Positions 9,690-17,548 are shown, counted from the first letter of the stretch. The stretch: 21,668 bases of DNA from DATFXF01 sp035258565 (GCA_035258565.1 DATFXF010000003.1:1-21668), one strand, 5' to 3'. Notes: generated from the sequence alone by a model not told the origin. Program-made: numbers and translations.

Positions 9690-9725
9690 CCGCCTTTGTG
9701 GTGCCCAGGTACGGATGGCTGTTTG

Positions 9726-11723
9726 CTAGTAGGTCTGCCCCGTGCCAATCACTTCGCCGCTGACCGTGCCGGGAATCAACGTATCTGGTTGCATGCGACC
9801 GCCCTTGGCGTCGGCAATGGTGATGCGATTGACCTCGAGTGTGCGACCGAGCGCCCGCTCGAAATCGATCTTGGATTTCAGTAGATCCACCAAAGCACGG
9901 ATCTCAGCGTCCTGCGCCGTCGCGAGGTCGCGTTGTGCCTGAATGACGAAGAAGATCGTCGAAGCGCCGAGCTGGAATTTCTTTTGCTCGGCGTCGAGCG
10001 TTTGCTCTTGCAGGATGCGCGCCTTCGTGGCCGCTTCCACGCGGGCGCGATTCTGCTCTAGCGCGATCTCGGCGTTGCGCACCTCGACAACAACGTTGTT
10101 CTGTAGCCGTCGCAGCGTGGTCTCCGACTGCCGCCGCTCGAGGCGTGCCCGCGCACTGTCGGCTTGTGCCGAACGGTTGCGGATGGGGATGCTCAGGCTG
10201 AGTTGCAGTGTGTAAGTGGGAAGGTTGTTGTTGAAGATAGCGTCGAAGGCGTCGGTCAACCCGGTGCTGACGAGGGTCGAAGGGCCCAGAACCGGATTGG
10301 AAGTGAAGGTTCCTGTCGGTGTGCCCGTCGCCGACACCACGGGGCTATTCAGGTTAGCCGTAAACGCTGTGGGCGCGCCGGAGACGCGCGAGTTTCCCGC
10401 CAACGCCGACCAGCCATACTGGCCGAACAGAGATAGCACGGGCAGCAGGGCATTGCCTGTGGCACGCACGTTGATCTCGCGGTTGAGCAGGTCCACCCTC
10501 TGCTGGAGAATGTCGGGTCGTTTCTCTAGGGCCTCTTTCACCGCGTTCGGCAGGGGAGGAATATCGATCTGCGCCAGCTGCACCGGCCGGTCGGTGGGGA
10601 TGATCTCGGCGTCTTGGAGGTTCGCTGCCAGCGGGTTCTTACTGATCAGGTTTTTCAGCAGCGTCTGTTGCTGCAACTGGTTGGTTTGAGACACAATCAG
10701 GTTCTGGCGGTTGCGAGCCACTTCCGCCTCTGCGCGCACCACCTCGATCGGAGCCAGCGTTCCGATCTCCACCTGGCGCTTGTTGTCGGCGTATAGTTTT
10801 TCGGCCACCTCTACGGCGCGTTGCTGCACCTGTACGTCCGCGCGGGCAAACACCAGCTCCCAGTATTGGTTCGAGACCTGCACCACCGACGTGATCACCT
10901 GCTGCGAGAACTGGTAGTCGGCGATCTTCTTGTTGTTCTTCGCGATGCGGATGAACCGCGTGTTAGGCATTAGGCCGAAGCCGTTTAACAACTGCTGGGT
11001 GAAGGAAACGAACAGCGCGGAGTTCACCGCGGGGTTGAAAAGCGTTGCTGGAGAGGTGGTCGAGAGCCGGTTGTTGTTCCATGTTACGGCCATGCCCGTG
11101 CCCGTGTGAAAGGCCTGCGAATAGCCGAAATTGCCCGTGATGGTGTGGTTGGTGACCGAGGGCAGTGCCGTCCCAGTGCCCGACAAGAAGGGGTTATTGA
11201 CCGGTGTGTTCCGGTGATCCAGGCTCAGCGTGGAGGTCACCAGCGGGTCAAAGGTCTCCACCGGGATGGCCCCCAGCACGGAGGCGGTTCCGGTACCTGC
11301 CAAGCCTCTTGCCGCACCGCCGGACAGGGTGCGCAGAATGTCCGTCTCTGCAATCCACGGTGTGTAGCGCTGGAGGGAAATGTCCAAATTGTTCTCCAGC
11401 GCCAAAGCCATTGCGTCCTGAAGGCTCAATTCCATCTTGCCCTCATGGATGAGTTGCTCGATCTTTGGCGAATTTGTGAGATCCGGCGGCGGCACCTCGA
11501 CAGGCGCATAGGGCCCCCAGACGTTGGGGAATATGCGCCGCCCTCTAGAGTAGTCGCGGTCCGAGATCGCCACCCGGAAGCTCGGCAACTGGGGCTGCGC
11601 GGCGGTTTGCGAAGTCTCCGGTTTGCTGCTTGACTGCTGCCCGTAGGCCGGTAGGACAGGCGCTGTGAAGACCACCGCCGCCACGAGCACGGCGGCGGCC
11701 GAGTGCAATAGCCTTCCGATCAT
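9726..11723 (-). CDS. TolC-family outer membrane efflux protein
   Basis: An outer-membrane channel of the TolC/OEP family, 665 residues. A Sec signal peptide is evident (hydrophobic run at 9-25, probable cleavage after AYG28). Two OEP repeats can be recognised by long amphipathic helices: one around KKIADYQFSQQVITSVVQ with the following AEKLYADNKRQVEIGTLAP, and one near the C-terminus from ARARLERRQSETTLRR through FFVIQAQRDLATAQD. Between signal peptide and first repeat lies about 200 residues rich in Thr, Ser and Asn, making it longer than E. coli TolC (~490). ATG 11723 is firmly set by GGGAGAGGAG 5 bases upstream, so the longer upstream frame (to 11918) is rejected. No membrane fusion protein or RND/ABC pump is adjacent, so its partners are unknown. 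Confidence 0.9.
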   Translation of the reverse strand: MIGRLLHSAAAVLVAAVVFTAPVLPAYGQQSSSKPETSQTAAQPQLPSFRVAISDRDYSRGRRIFPNVWGPYAPVEVPPPDLTNSPKIEQLIHEGKMELSLQDAMALALENNLDISLQRYTPWIAETDILRTLSGGAARGLAGTGTASVLGAIPVETFDPLVTSTLSLDHRNTPVNNPFLSGTGTALPSVTNHTITGNFGYSQAFHTGTGMAVTWNNNRLSTTSPATLFNPAVNSALFVSFTQQLLNGFGLMPNTRFIRIAKNNKKIADYQFSQQVITSVVQVSNQYWELVFARADVQVQQRAVEVAEKLYADNKRQVEIGTLAPIEVVRAEAEVARNRQNLIVSQTNQLQQQTLLKNLISKNPLAANLQDAEIIPTDRPVQLAQIDIPPLPNAVKEALEKRPDILQQRVDLLNREINVRATGNALLPVLSLFGQYGWSALAGNSRVSGAPTAFTANLNSPVVSATGTPTGTFTSNPVLGPSTLVSTGLTDAFDAIFNNNLPTYTLQLSLSIPIRNRSAQADSARARLERRQSETTLRRLQNNVVVEVRNAEIALEQNRARVEAATKARILQEQTLDAEQKKFQLGASTIFFVIQAQRDLATAQDAEIRALVDLLKSKIDFERALGRTLEVNRITIADAKGGRMQPDTLIPGTVSGEVIGTGQTY

Positions 11724-12022
11724 GGATGCTCCTCTCCCAAGGAATGGATTTTCTTCTGATGGACTCCTCCAACAACTCCTGTAACGTGTCAGGCAGGTCT
11801 CTTGTTTCAAGTATCTTGGCCCGGGTACCCCGAGTTTTGCACTGCGACGCCTCGGCCGCAGAAAATTCTTGGCGGGCAACATCCGTCCGCCCACCCAGAA
11901 GCGATACCGCGGGGACACGAGCGCGGGGCCGGCAGAAAACCGAGCAGTCTAACAGGCCAACCATTCCTTGACAACGCAGGATGCCGCCGCTACGCTACGC
12001 GCGCGGTCGGAGCGGCGTGAAC
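11724..12022. other. Divergent intergenic region tolC-like / pyrE
   Basis: 299 bases with no supported gene. It carries the strong Shine-Dalgarno of the tolC-like gene at its left end and a candidate pyrE promoter at its right end. I see no RNA gene, riboswitch or repeat. Confidence 0.5.
11968..11996 (+). promoter_or_regulatory. Candidate sigma70-type promoter of pyrE
   Basis: A perfect TTGACA (11968-11973) is followed after 17 bases by TACGCT (11991-11996), a weak -10. Transcription would start about 20 bases before ATG 12023. Read by eye; the -10 matches only three consensus positions. Confidence 0.4.
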
Positions 12023-12634
12023 ATGCGACCCGAAGAAGTCTCGAAGCTGCTCGAAACAGCGGGGGCGATCCGCCAGGGCCATTTCGAGCTGTCTTCTGGT
12101 CTGCATAGCGGGACCTACGTGCAGTGCGCGCTCGTCCTCCAATATCCGCGCTACGCGGAGCAACTCGGCCGGGCGCTGGCGGCAGAATTCCACGACCTGC
12201 ACTTGGACTGCGTGGCTTCGCCGGCCCTGGGCGGCGTCGTCCTCGGGCAGGAAGTGGCGCGGGCCATCAGCACCCGCCCCGACGGCAGCCCCACGCGCGC
12301 CGTCTTCGTCGAGCGTGACGCGCAGGGCTCGCTCGGGCTGCGGCGCGGGTTCGAGATCGAGCCGGGCGAGCACGTTCTGGTGGTCGAAGATGTCTGGACT
12401 ACGGGCGGCTCGACCTTCGAGACAATCCGCGTCATTGAGCAGGCCGGCGGACTCGTAGTGGCCGCCGGCGCTCTGATTGATCGCAGCGGCGGCCGGGTTG
12501 AGCTCCCCGTCCGCGCCGAGGCTTTGCTCGAGCTCAAAATCGCAAGCTATGATGCCCTCGACTGCCCCCTTTGCCGCGCTGGGACTGCAGCGGTGCGTCC
12601 TGGCAGCCGCTTTCTGCGCGCCGCGACGCACTAG
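12023..12634 (+). CDS. pyrE: Orotate phosphoribosyltransferase
   Basis: Joins orotate and PRPP to give orotidine 5'-phosphate in pyrimidine synthesis. The 203-residue protein has the type I phosphoribosyltransferase PRPP loop VLVVEDVWTTGGS (118-130) with the acidic pair Glu122-Asp123, the N-terminal HFELSSGLHSGTYVQC segment that contacts orotate, and the C-terminal CPLCRAGTAAVRPGSR stretch common in this PyrE lineage. ATG 12023 is chosen, with GGAG about 10 bases upstream; GTG 12017 and ATG 11981 are in-frame alternatives, the last giving a non-conserved extension. It stands alone among salvage genes and is probably transcribed from its own promoter. No other pyr gene is in the window. Confidence 0.92.
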   Translation: MRPEEVSKLLETAGAIRQGHFELSSGLHSGTYVQCALVLQYPRYAEQLGRALAAEFHDLHLDCVASPALGGVVLGQEVARAISTRPDGSPTRAVFVERDAQGSLGLRRGFEIEPGEHVLVVEDVWTTGGSTFETIRVIEQAGGLVVAAGALIDRSGGRVELPVRAEALLELKIASYDALDCPLCRAGTAAVRPGSRFLRAATH

Positions 12635-12709
12635 TGCCGTTTGATCGAGTCAACTTTCCCCTTCGCCCCTCCGGCAGCCTCAGGCCGCTACGCCCTCGCC
12701 CAGCAGCCG

Positions 12710-12718
12710 TGCGATAAT
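12710..12718 (+). promoter_or_regulatory. Extended -10 element upstream of mtnB
   Basis: TGCGATAAT, an extended -10 type sequence 34 bases before ATG 12753. The same ten bases (GTGCGATAAT) recur upstream of truA. No good -35 is seen, which extended -10 promoters tolerate. Confidence 0.4.
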
Positions 12719-12752
12719 TTGACAGGCTTAGTTCTCGTGCGAGCAAGGAGCG

Positions 12753-13427
12753 ATGGCCAAAGCAAGCAGAAAGGGCCGAGGAGCCGGTGCCCGGTCTTTC
12801 GCCAAGCTCGCCGGTGACTTGGCCGAGGTGGGGCGATCCTTCTACGCGCGCGGCTGGGTTCTCGGTACGAGCGGCAACTTCAGCGCGGTCCTGCGGCGCA
12901 AGCCCCTGCGGCTGGCCATCTCGCCGTCGGGTGCGGATAAGGGGTTTCTGGCGCCCGAAGCCTTTCTCGAAATTGACGATCGGGTGCAGGTCTGGCGCGG
13001 GAGTGGTAAGCCCTCGGCCGAAGCGCTCCTACACTTGGCCGTGGTTCGCGCACGCGGAGCGGGCGCTGTCCTGCATACCCACTCCGTGTGGAGCACGATT
13101 CTCTCGGAGGCTTTCGCCTCGCAAGGCGGCCTCAGTATTACCGGCTTCGAAATGCTCAAGGGGCTTGACGGCGTCACGACCCATGAGCACCAGGAGTGGT
13201 TGCCCCTTCTTGAGAATTGGCAGGATATCCCCACGCTGGCTCGGGAGCTTGCGGCCACGCTCGCGCGGCACCCACAAGCGCACGGGTTCCTTTTGCGCCG
13301 GCATGGGCTGTATACTTGGGGAAAGGATCTCGCCGAGGCCCGACGCCATGTGGAGGTCCTGGAGTTTCTGTTGGAAGTGCTTGCGCGAACCCACGGCACC
13401 CGCTCCTACCCGGGCGCGGGCAGCTAG
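12753..13427 (+). CDS. mtnB: Methylthioribulose-1-phosphate dehydratase
   Basis: Dehydrates 5-methylthioribulose-1-phosphate to the diketopentyl phosphate in methionine salvage. The 224-residue class II aldolase-fold protein has GTSGNFS (38-44), SPSGADKGFL (58-66), the zinc pair His108-x-His110 in LHTHSVWST, GFEMLKGL with Glu133 at the family's catalytic acid position, and the third zinc ligand His184 in LRRHGLYTWG. The LYTWG and FEMLKGL stretches separate MtnB from fuculose or ribulose-phosphate aldolases. AAGGAG lies just 2 bases before the ATG, a short spacer. It is first in a mtnB-mtnD-mtnC run, 42 bases before mtnD. Confidence 0.93.
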   Translation: MAKASRKGRGAGARSFAKLAGDLAEVGRSFYARGWVLGTSGNFSAVLRRKPLRLAISPSGADKGFLAPEAFLEIDDRVQVWRGSGKPSAEALLHLAVVRARGAGAVLHTHSVWSTILSEAFASQGGLSITGFEMLKGLDGVTTHEHQEWLPLLENWQDIPTLARELAATLARHPQAHGFLLRRHGLYTWGKDLAEARRHVEVLEFLLEVLARTHGTRSYPGAGS

Positions 13428-13469
13428 CCGGTGAAGAGAGCGCGGGGCTGGGTCAACACGGAGGCGGGA

Positions 13470-14036
13470 ATGGCCACGATAAGGATTCCCGACGAAAATC
13501 GACGGATGACGGAGCCGCAGGAGGTGCGCGCATACCTCGCCGGCATCGGCATTGACTGGGAACGCTGGGAACCTTCGCACCCGATTGCGCCGGCCGCGCC
13601 GGCAGAGAAAATCCTTGCCGCCTACTCCGCGGAGATTGAAAGGCTCAAACAGCAGGGCGGCTACGTCACCGCCGACGTGATCGATGTTCACCCACAAACC
13701 CCCGGGCTCGAAGCCATGCTGAACAGGTTCAATTCTGAGCATTGGCACGATGAGGATGAGGTGCGCTTCATCATCGAGGGCCGGGGACTCTTCCACATTC
13801 ACCCTCGCAAAGGCCCGGTCCTCGCCATCGAGGTCCAGGCGGGCGACTTGATTCGGGTGCCGCGCGGCACTTGGCACTGGTTCGACCTGTGCGCCGACCG
13901 GCGAATCCGCGCGATTCGCCTTTTCCAAAGCCCTGCCGGCTGGACCCCCAACTATACCGAGAGTGGTGTGGACAAGAACTATCAGCCGGTGTGCTTCGGG
14001 CCGGTTTATCTTCCCCCGCAGCCCGGCCTGAGCTGA
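13470..14036 (+). CDS. mtnD: Acireductone dioxygenase (ARD)
   Basis: Oxidises the acireductone intermediate of methionine salvage to 2-keto-4-methylthiobutyrate and formate when it carries iron, or by an off-pathway CO-releasing reaction when it carries nickel. The 188-residue cupin has all four metal ligands: His91, His93 and Glu97 in EHWHDEDEVRF, and His136 in GTWHWFDL. ATG 13470 has GGAGG with a 5-base spacer; an upstream in-frame GTG (13431) lacks support. The metal bound in the cell cannot be deduced. It is flanked by mtnB and mtnC in pathway-consistent order and its stop lies 2 bases before the mtnC start. Confidence 0.94.
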   Translation: MATIRIPDENRRMTEPQEVRAYLAGIGIDWERWEPSHPIAPAAPAEKILAAYSAEIERLKQQGGYVTADVIDVHPQTPGLEAMLNRFNSEHWHDEDEVRFIIEGRGLFHIHPRKGPVLAIEVQAGDLIRVPRGTWHWFDLCADRRIRAIRLFQSPAGWTPNYTESGVDKNYQPVCFGPVYLPPQPGLS

Positions 14037-14038
14037 TC

Positions 14039-14788
14039 TTGGCCCCGCTGCCCGACCCTGCGCGGATTCGGGCTCTCCTGCTCGATATCGAGGGCACGAC
14101 CACTCCAATCGCATTCGTTCACGAGGTCCTGTTTCCGTTTGCCAGCGCGTACCTCGAGCAGTTCCTTCGCCGGAACCGCGACCGCCCGGGCGCGAGTGAT
14201 GATCTGAAAGCGCTTGCCACCGAACGTGCTGCCGAGCCGAGCGAGGCGGCGGGTCTGCCGCCCTGGCGTGACGATCGTTCGGACGAGCTGGTCGTGTCTG
14301 CAATCGCCTACGCGCGTTGGCTGATGGCCCGCGACCGCAAGTCCACCGCGCTCAAATCACTCCAGGGAAAGATCTGGGAGGCTGGCTACCGGAGCGGGGA
14401 ATTGCGTGGCCAGGTCTTCCCGGACGTGCCGAGGGCGTTTGCCCGCTGGCGCAGCCAGGGGCGTGGCATCGCAATTTTTTCATCGGGCAGTGTGCTGGCC
14501 CAAAGGCTACTCTTCGGCCATTGCACTCAAGGTGATCTCACGCCCTTCATCAGCGCCTACTTCGATACCACCAGCGGACCCAAGATTAGCGCACAGAGTT
14601 ATCGTCGCATCGCCGTGGCGCTCGAGTGCGCGCCGGCCGAGATCGTGTTTCTCTCCGATGTCGGCGCCGAACTCGAGGCCGCCCGCAGTGCAGGCCTTGA
14701 GACCCTGCTTTGCGTTCGGCCGGGCTCCGCGGAGCCCGGAAGCACGGCCGATCCGATCATTCACACCTTCGACGAGCTCTTTCCGTAG
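14039..14788 (+). CDS. mtnC: Enolase-phosphatase E1
   Basis: A bifunctional HAD-family enzyme that enolises and dephosphorylates the diketo-methylthiopentyl phosphate to acireductone, supplying MtnD. Motif I is LLLDIEGTTTPI, with Asp16 and the E1-specific Glu18; motif II is IFSSGS; the lysine motif is GPKISAQSY; motif III is FLSDVGAELEAA. Length from TTG 14039 is 249 residues, about the family size. The reading frame runs back to 13871, but that part overlaps mtnD. TTG 14039, 2 bases after the mtnD stop, fits the N-terminus of homologues; GTG 13991 is an alternative. Translational coupling to mtnD is likely since no good Shine-Dalgarno is seen. Confidence 0.9.
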   Translation: MAPLPDPARIRALLLDIEGTTTPIAFVHEVLFPFASAYLEQFLRRNRDRPGASDDLKALATERAAEPSEAAGLPPWRDDRSDELVVSAIAYARWLMARDRKSTALKSLQGKIWEAGYRSGELRGQVFPDVPRAFARWRSQGRGIAIFSSGSVLAQRLLFGHCTQGDLTPFISAYFDTTSGPKISAQSYRRIAVALECAPAEIVFLSDVGAELEAARSAGLETLLCVRPGSAEPGSTADPIIHTFDELFP

Positions 14789-14920
14789 TCGGCTCGTCAG
14801 GTGCGCCGTGAGCGAGCTTCCGCGCCATTCTTGGTGTGCGCGGACAATGGGGTTATCGAGAACTCCTCGATCGTTCGCTCCCGGCTTTCCACGCTTACCG
14901 CCCTCCGTTCCTGTTCCTCT

Positions 14921-14950
14921 TTGGTCCCGCCCCTTTTCGCGTGCGATAAT
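14921..14950 (+). promoter_or_regulatory. Candidate promoter of truA
   Basis: TTGGTC (14921-14926), an 18-base spacer, then TGCGATAAT (14942-14950), an extended -10. Only 10 bases separate it from ATG 14961 and no Shine-Dalgarno is present, so truA may be read from a very short or leaderless transcript. Confidence 0.45.
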
Positions 14951-14960
14951 TCTGCACCTC

Positions 14961-15821
14961 ATGCGCAACATCAAGCTGACGCTGGCCTATGACGGCACCG
15001 ACTTCCACGGCTGGCAGATTCAGCCCGGCCAACCGACCATCCAGGGCGCGCTGACCGACGTGTTGGGCAAGCTGACCGAGCAGAGGCTGACAATTCATGG
15101 CGCCGGGCGTACCGATGCAGGGGTGCACGCGCGGGGACAAGTGGCGCATTTCAAGACGCAGTCCGCACTCAGTGCCGAAGAGTTCCAGCGCGCTTTCAAC
15201 GCGCTGTTGCCGCCTTCGATTCGCGTCCTGCGGGCCGAGGAAGTTGGCCCCGATTTTCACGCGCGCTGGCAGGCCCTGGCGAAGACCTACCAGTATCGGA
15301 TTTACCGCGGGCGCGTCGTGCCGCCATTCGAATGGCGGTACGTCCTACACGATCCCTACCCGCTTGAGGTGCCGGAGATGATCGCCGCGGCCCGCATGTT
15401 CGAGGGTGAGCACGACTTTACCCCATTCGCCGCCTCGAAAGGGGCGGAAGAAGACGACCGCGGGCGGACGGCGGTGCGAAAGATCCTCCGCTCGGAGTTG
15501 CTCCCCTGGCCGCCAGCGAGAATCGGAGGCCAGGGCTTTGGCCCTGACCTAGGCGGTCTTCCAGCGCGGGGAGAATTAGGCCCGGAAGCGGAGGAGTTGG
15601 TTTATGTAGTTCGTGGGCGCTCCTTTTTGCGCTTCATGGTGCGCAAAATTGTCGGGACGCTACTCGAAGTTGGCCGCGGAAGGCTGAAACCTTCCGACAT
15701 CGAGAGGTTGTTTCAACTCGGCGACCGTTCCCGCTGTGGCCCAACCGTGCCGCCGCAGGGTCTGTGTCTGGTTTCGGTGGAGTACCCTGACCCCACAGCC
15801 TCGCTCGAACCGCGCCCATGA
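14961..15821 (+). CDS. truA: tRNA pseudouridine(38-40) synthase TruA
   Basis: Converts uridines 38-40 of the tRNA anticodon arm to pseudouridine. The 286-residue protein starts with the canonical KLTLAYDGTDFHGWQ and has the catalytic Asp52 in GAGRTDAGVHARGQVAHF. Further conserved parts are FNALLP, FHARWQALAKTYQYRI, EHDFTPFAASKG, FLRFMVRKIVGTLLEVGRG and PPQGLCLV. Bacterial TruA is usually about 245-270 residues; the excess here is largely a proline- and glycine-rich insertion at about 182-211, between LRSEL and EELVYVVRG. ATG 14961 is chosen because homology begins there; the upstream open frame overlaps mtnC and is not coding. No Shine-Dalgarno is visible. Confidence 0.94.
   Translation: MRNIKLTLAYDGTDFHGWQIQPGQPTIQGALTDVLGKLTEQRLTIHGAGRTDAGVHARGQVAHFKTQSALSAEEFQRAFNALLPPSIRVLRAEEVGPDFHARWQALAKTYQYRIYRGRVVPPFEWRYVLHDPYPLEVPEMIAAARMFEGEHDFTPFAASKGAEEDDRGRTAVRKILRSELLPWPPARIGGQGFGPDLGGLPARGELGPEAEELVYVVRGRSFLRFMVRKIVGTLLEVGRGRLKPSDIERLFQLGDRSRCGPTVPPQGLCLVSVEYPDPTASLEPRP
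15531..15546. repeat. Palindrome inside the truA insertion
   Basis: CAGGGC-TTTG-GCCCTG, a perfect 6-bp stem with a 4-base loop, lies within the extra 30 codons of truA. This may mark insertion of a small palindromic element into coding sequence. Confidence 0.5.
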
Positions 15822-15838
15822 GAAGGCCGGCTTTAAGA

Positions 15839-15907
15839 GGTCGGCTCTTCAGGCTGCCAGATTCTCGAGTGCCCGGCCGGGAGCGGCAGCCTCTTCGGAG
15901 GCCGACC
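15839..15907. repeat. Imperfect long inverted repeat between truA and the aldehyde dehydrogenase gene
   Basis: Arms 15839-15858 and 15885-15907 pair through an outer 7-bp stem (GGTCGGC/GCCGACC) and an inner 7-bp stem (GGCTGCC/GGCAGCC) with an internal mismatch loop. The apical loop contains CCCGGCCGGG, itself palindromic. There is no T tract. It could stop or slow transcription after truA, or be a dispersed repeat; copies elsewhere cannot be checked here. Confidence 0.5.
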
Positions 15908-15921
15908 GCACCCAATTCAGG

Positions 15922-15927
15922 TAGAAT
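15922..15927 (+). promoter_or_regulatory. Candidate -10 element of the aldehyde dehydrogenase gene
   Basis: TAGAAT lies 8 bases before ATG 15936, the spacing typical of leaderless transcripts. No -35 and no well-placed Shine-Dalgarno are seen. Confidence 0.35.
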
Positions 15928-15935
15928 CGACTCGA

Positions 15936-17510
15936 ATGGCCGCTCAAGCGACGCTCTTGTCGGAAATTGAATCCATCAACCCCGCCACCGGGGAGGTGAT
16001 CGCGCGGTTTAAAGCCACGTCGACTAGGGATATCCCTGGCATCATGGCCCGCGCCCGGGAGGCCCATGCCAAGTGGTCCCAGCGGCCCCTGGAAGCCCGC
16101 TGCGCTCACCTCGGGCGCTTGCGCGATGCGCTCTATGCTCGGCGACGGGAGCTTGCCGACCTGGTTACACGCGAGACCGGCAAGCCGCTCGTCGAGTCGC
16201 TCTTTGCCGATGTACTGGTCTCCATCGATGCCGCTGCCTATTATGCCTCGCGGACCCCGCGGCTCCTGCGCCCCGAACGTGTTCCGCACCATAACCTAGC
16301 GGTGAAGGCCAAGACTGGGCGGCTCGATTACGAGCCCTTTGGCGTGATCGGCATTATCTCACCTTGGAACTATCCCCTGGCGATCCCGTTAGGCGAGATG
16401 ATTCCTGCCGTGGCGGCCGGCAATGCCGTGGTTTGGAAGCCGTCGGAACTGACGCCCTGCTGCGGGGCCCTCGTTGGAGAGCTCTTTGCTCAGGCGGGGT
16501 TTCCGCTCGGGCTCGTCGAGGTGATCCAGGGCGGCAGTGAGGCAGGCGCGGCCCTGATCGAGGCGAGGCCGGACAAAGTGATCTTCACCGGCAGCATGGT
16601 CACCGGCCAGCTCGTAGGGGAAGCCTGCGCTCGCCGGCTGATTCCGAGCGTGCTCGAGCTGGGCGGAAAGGACGCCATGATTGTTCTCGCCGATGCCGAT
16701 CTCGAGACGGCATCAAGTGCGGCTGTCTGGGGCAGCTTCACGAACTGTGGTCAGGCGTGCCTGTCGGTTGAGCGCATCTATGTTGAGCGTGCCATCGCGG
16801 AACGCTTTGCCGAACGCTGCGCTGCGAAGACGCGGGCGCTCAAGCTCGGGCCGGGAAGCGATCCCGACGTCGAGGTCGGCCCCATGATCCGCGTCTCAAA
16901 GGTAGAGCGCGTCGAAGAGCAGTTACGCGATGCGGTGGCGCGCGGCGCGCGGATTCTGGTCGGCGGGCACCGCCGGCTGGATCTTGGTCCTTCCTACTTT
17001 GAGCCCACCCTGGTGATCGATGTAGATCACTCCATGCGCCTAATGCAGGAAGAGACGTTCGGGCCGGTGCTGGTTCTCAGCCGAGTAGAGGACGCTGAAG
17101 AAGCGGTAGCTCTGACCAATGATTCGCCCTTCGGCTTGTCGGCCAGCATCTGGACGGGCGACCGGCAGCGGGGCCGGGAGCTGGCCGCGCGGCTCAAAGC
17201 CGGCGCGGTGATGGTGAACGATGTGGCCAGCTACTTTGGCATCTGCGAGGCGCCGCACGGGGGGCGCGGCGCGAGTGGCTGGGGCCGGACGCATGCGCGG
17301 CTTGGGCTGCTCGAAATGGTTCAAGTAAAATACGTAGATGTGGATATGCTGCCCCGGTATCCGAAGGCCTGGTGGTTTGGCTACGATGATAAACTGGCAA
17401 CGGCCGCGGACCATTTCATCGAGTTCCTATTCGCGCCCGAGCGCCGGCGTCGCTGGGCGCGTGGCTGGGGAACACTCCGCCGCCTTTTCTTTCGCGGCCA
17501 TCGCATCTAG
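15936..17510 (+). CDS. Aldehyde dehydrogenase, NAD(P)+-dependent (succinate-semialdehyde dehydrogenase-like)
   Basis: Oxidises an aldehyde to its acid. The 524-residue protein has the full catalytic set: Asn145 in SPWNYPL, the cofactor loop FTGS (217-220), Glu241 in LELGGKDA, and the nucleophile Cys275 in FTNCGQACLSVERIYV, followed by QEETFGPVLVLSRV and the NDSPFGLSASIW strand. The core resembles mycobacterial GabD2-like and other broad ALDHs; the true substrate is unknown. After the conserved end of the fold there are about 60 residues ending in an Arg-rich tail (APERRRRWARGW to RGHRI) that could contact membrane or nucleic acid, or be inert. The LeuA-like and small zinc-ribbon genes follow closely on the same strand, suggesting one operon. 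Confidence 0.9.
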   Translation: MAAQATLLSEIESINPATGEVIARFKATSTRDIPGIMARAREAHAKWSQRPLEARCAHLGRLRDALYARRRELADLVTRETGKPLVESLFADVLVSIDAAAYYASRTPRLLRPERVPHHNLAVKAKTGRLDYEPFGVIGIISPWNYPLAIPLGEMIPAVAAGNAVVWKPSELTPCCGALVGELFAQAGFPLGLVEVIQGGSEAGAALIEARPDKVIFTGSMVTGQLVGEACARRLIPSVLELGGKDAMIVLADADLETASSAAVWGSFTNCGQACLSVERIYVERAIAERFAERCAAKTRALKLGPGSDPDVEVGPMIRVSKVERVEEQLRDAVARGARILVGGHRRLDLGPSYFEPTLVIDVDHSMRLMQEETFGPVLVLSRVEDAEEAVALTNDSPFGLSASIWTGDRQRGRELAARLKAGAVMVNDVASYFGICEAPHGGRGASGWGRTHARLGLLEMVQVKYVDVDMLPRYPKAWWFGYDDKLATAADHFIEFLFAPERRRRWARGWGTLRRLFFRGHRI

Positions 17511-17548
17511 GGCGGCGCGGAAATCGAATTAGCGAGGTAACCAGGCGA

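Noticed and set aside
12719..12724. A perfect TTGACA upstream of mtnB as a -35 box
   Set aside because: No -10-like sequence occurs at 16-18 bases; the corresponding position overlaps the ribosome binding site. The TGCGATAAT just upstream is a better candidate.
13029..14303. A 424-codon minus-strand frame across the mtn genes
   Set aside because: Antisense to mtnB, mtnD and mtnC, all of which have full active-site motifs.
14855..14871. Inverted repeat ATCGAG-AACTC-CTCGAT between mtnC and truA as a terminator
   Set aside because: The stem is only 6 bp, not very GC-rich and lacks a T tract, so it is not reported as a terminator.
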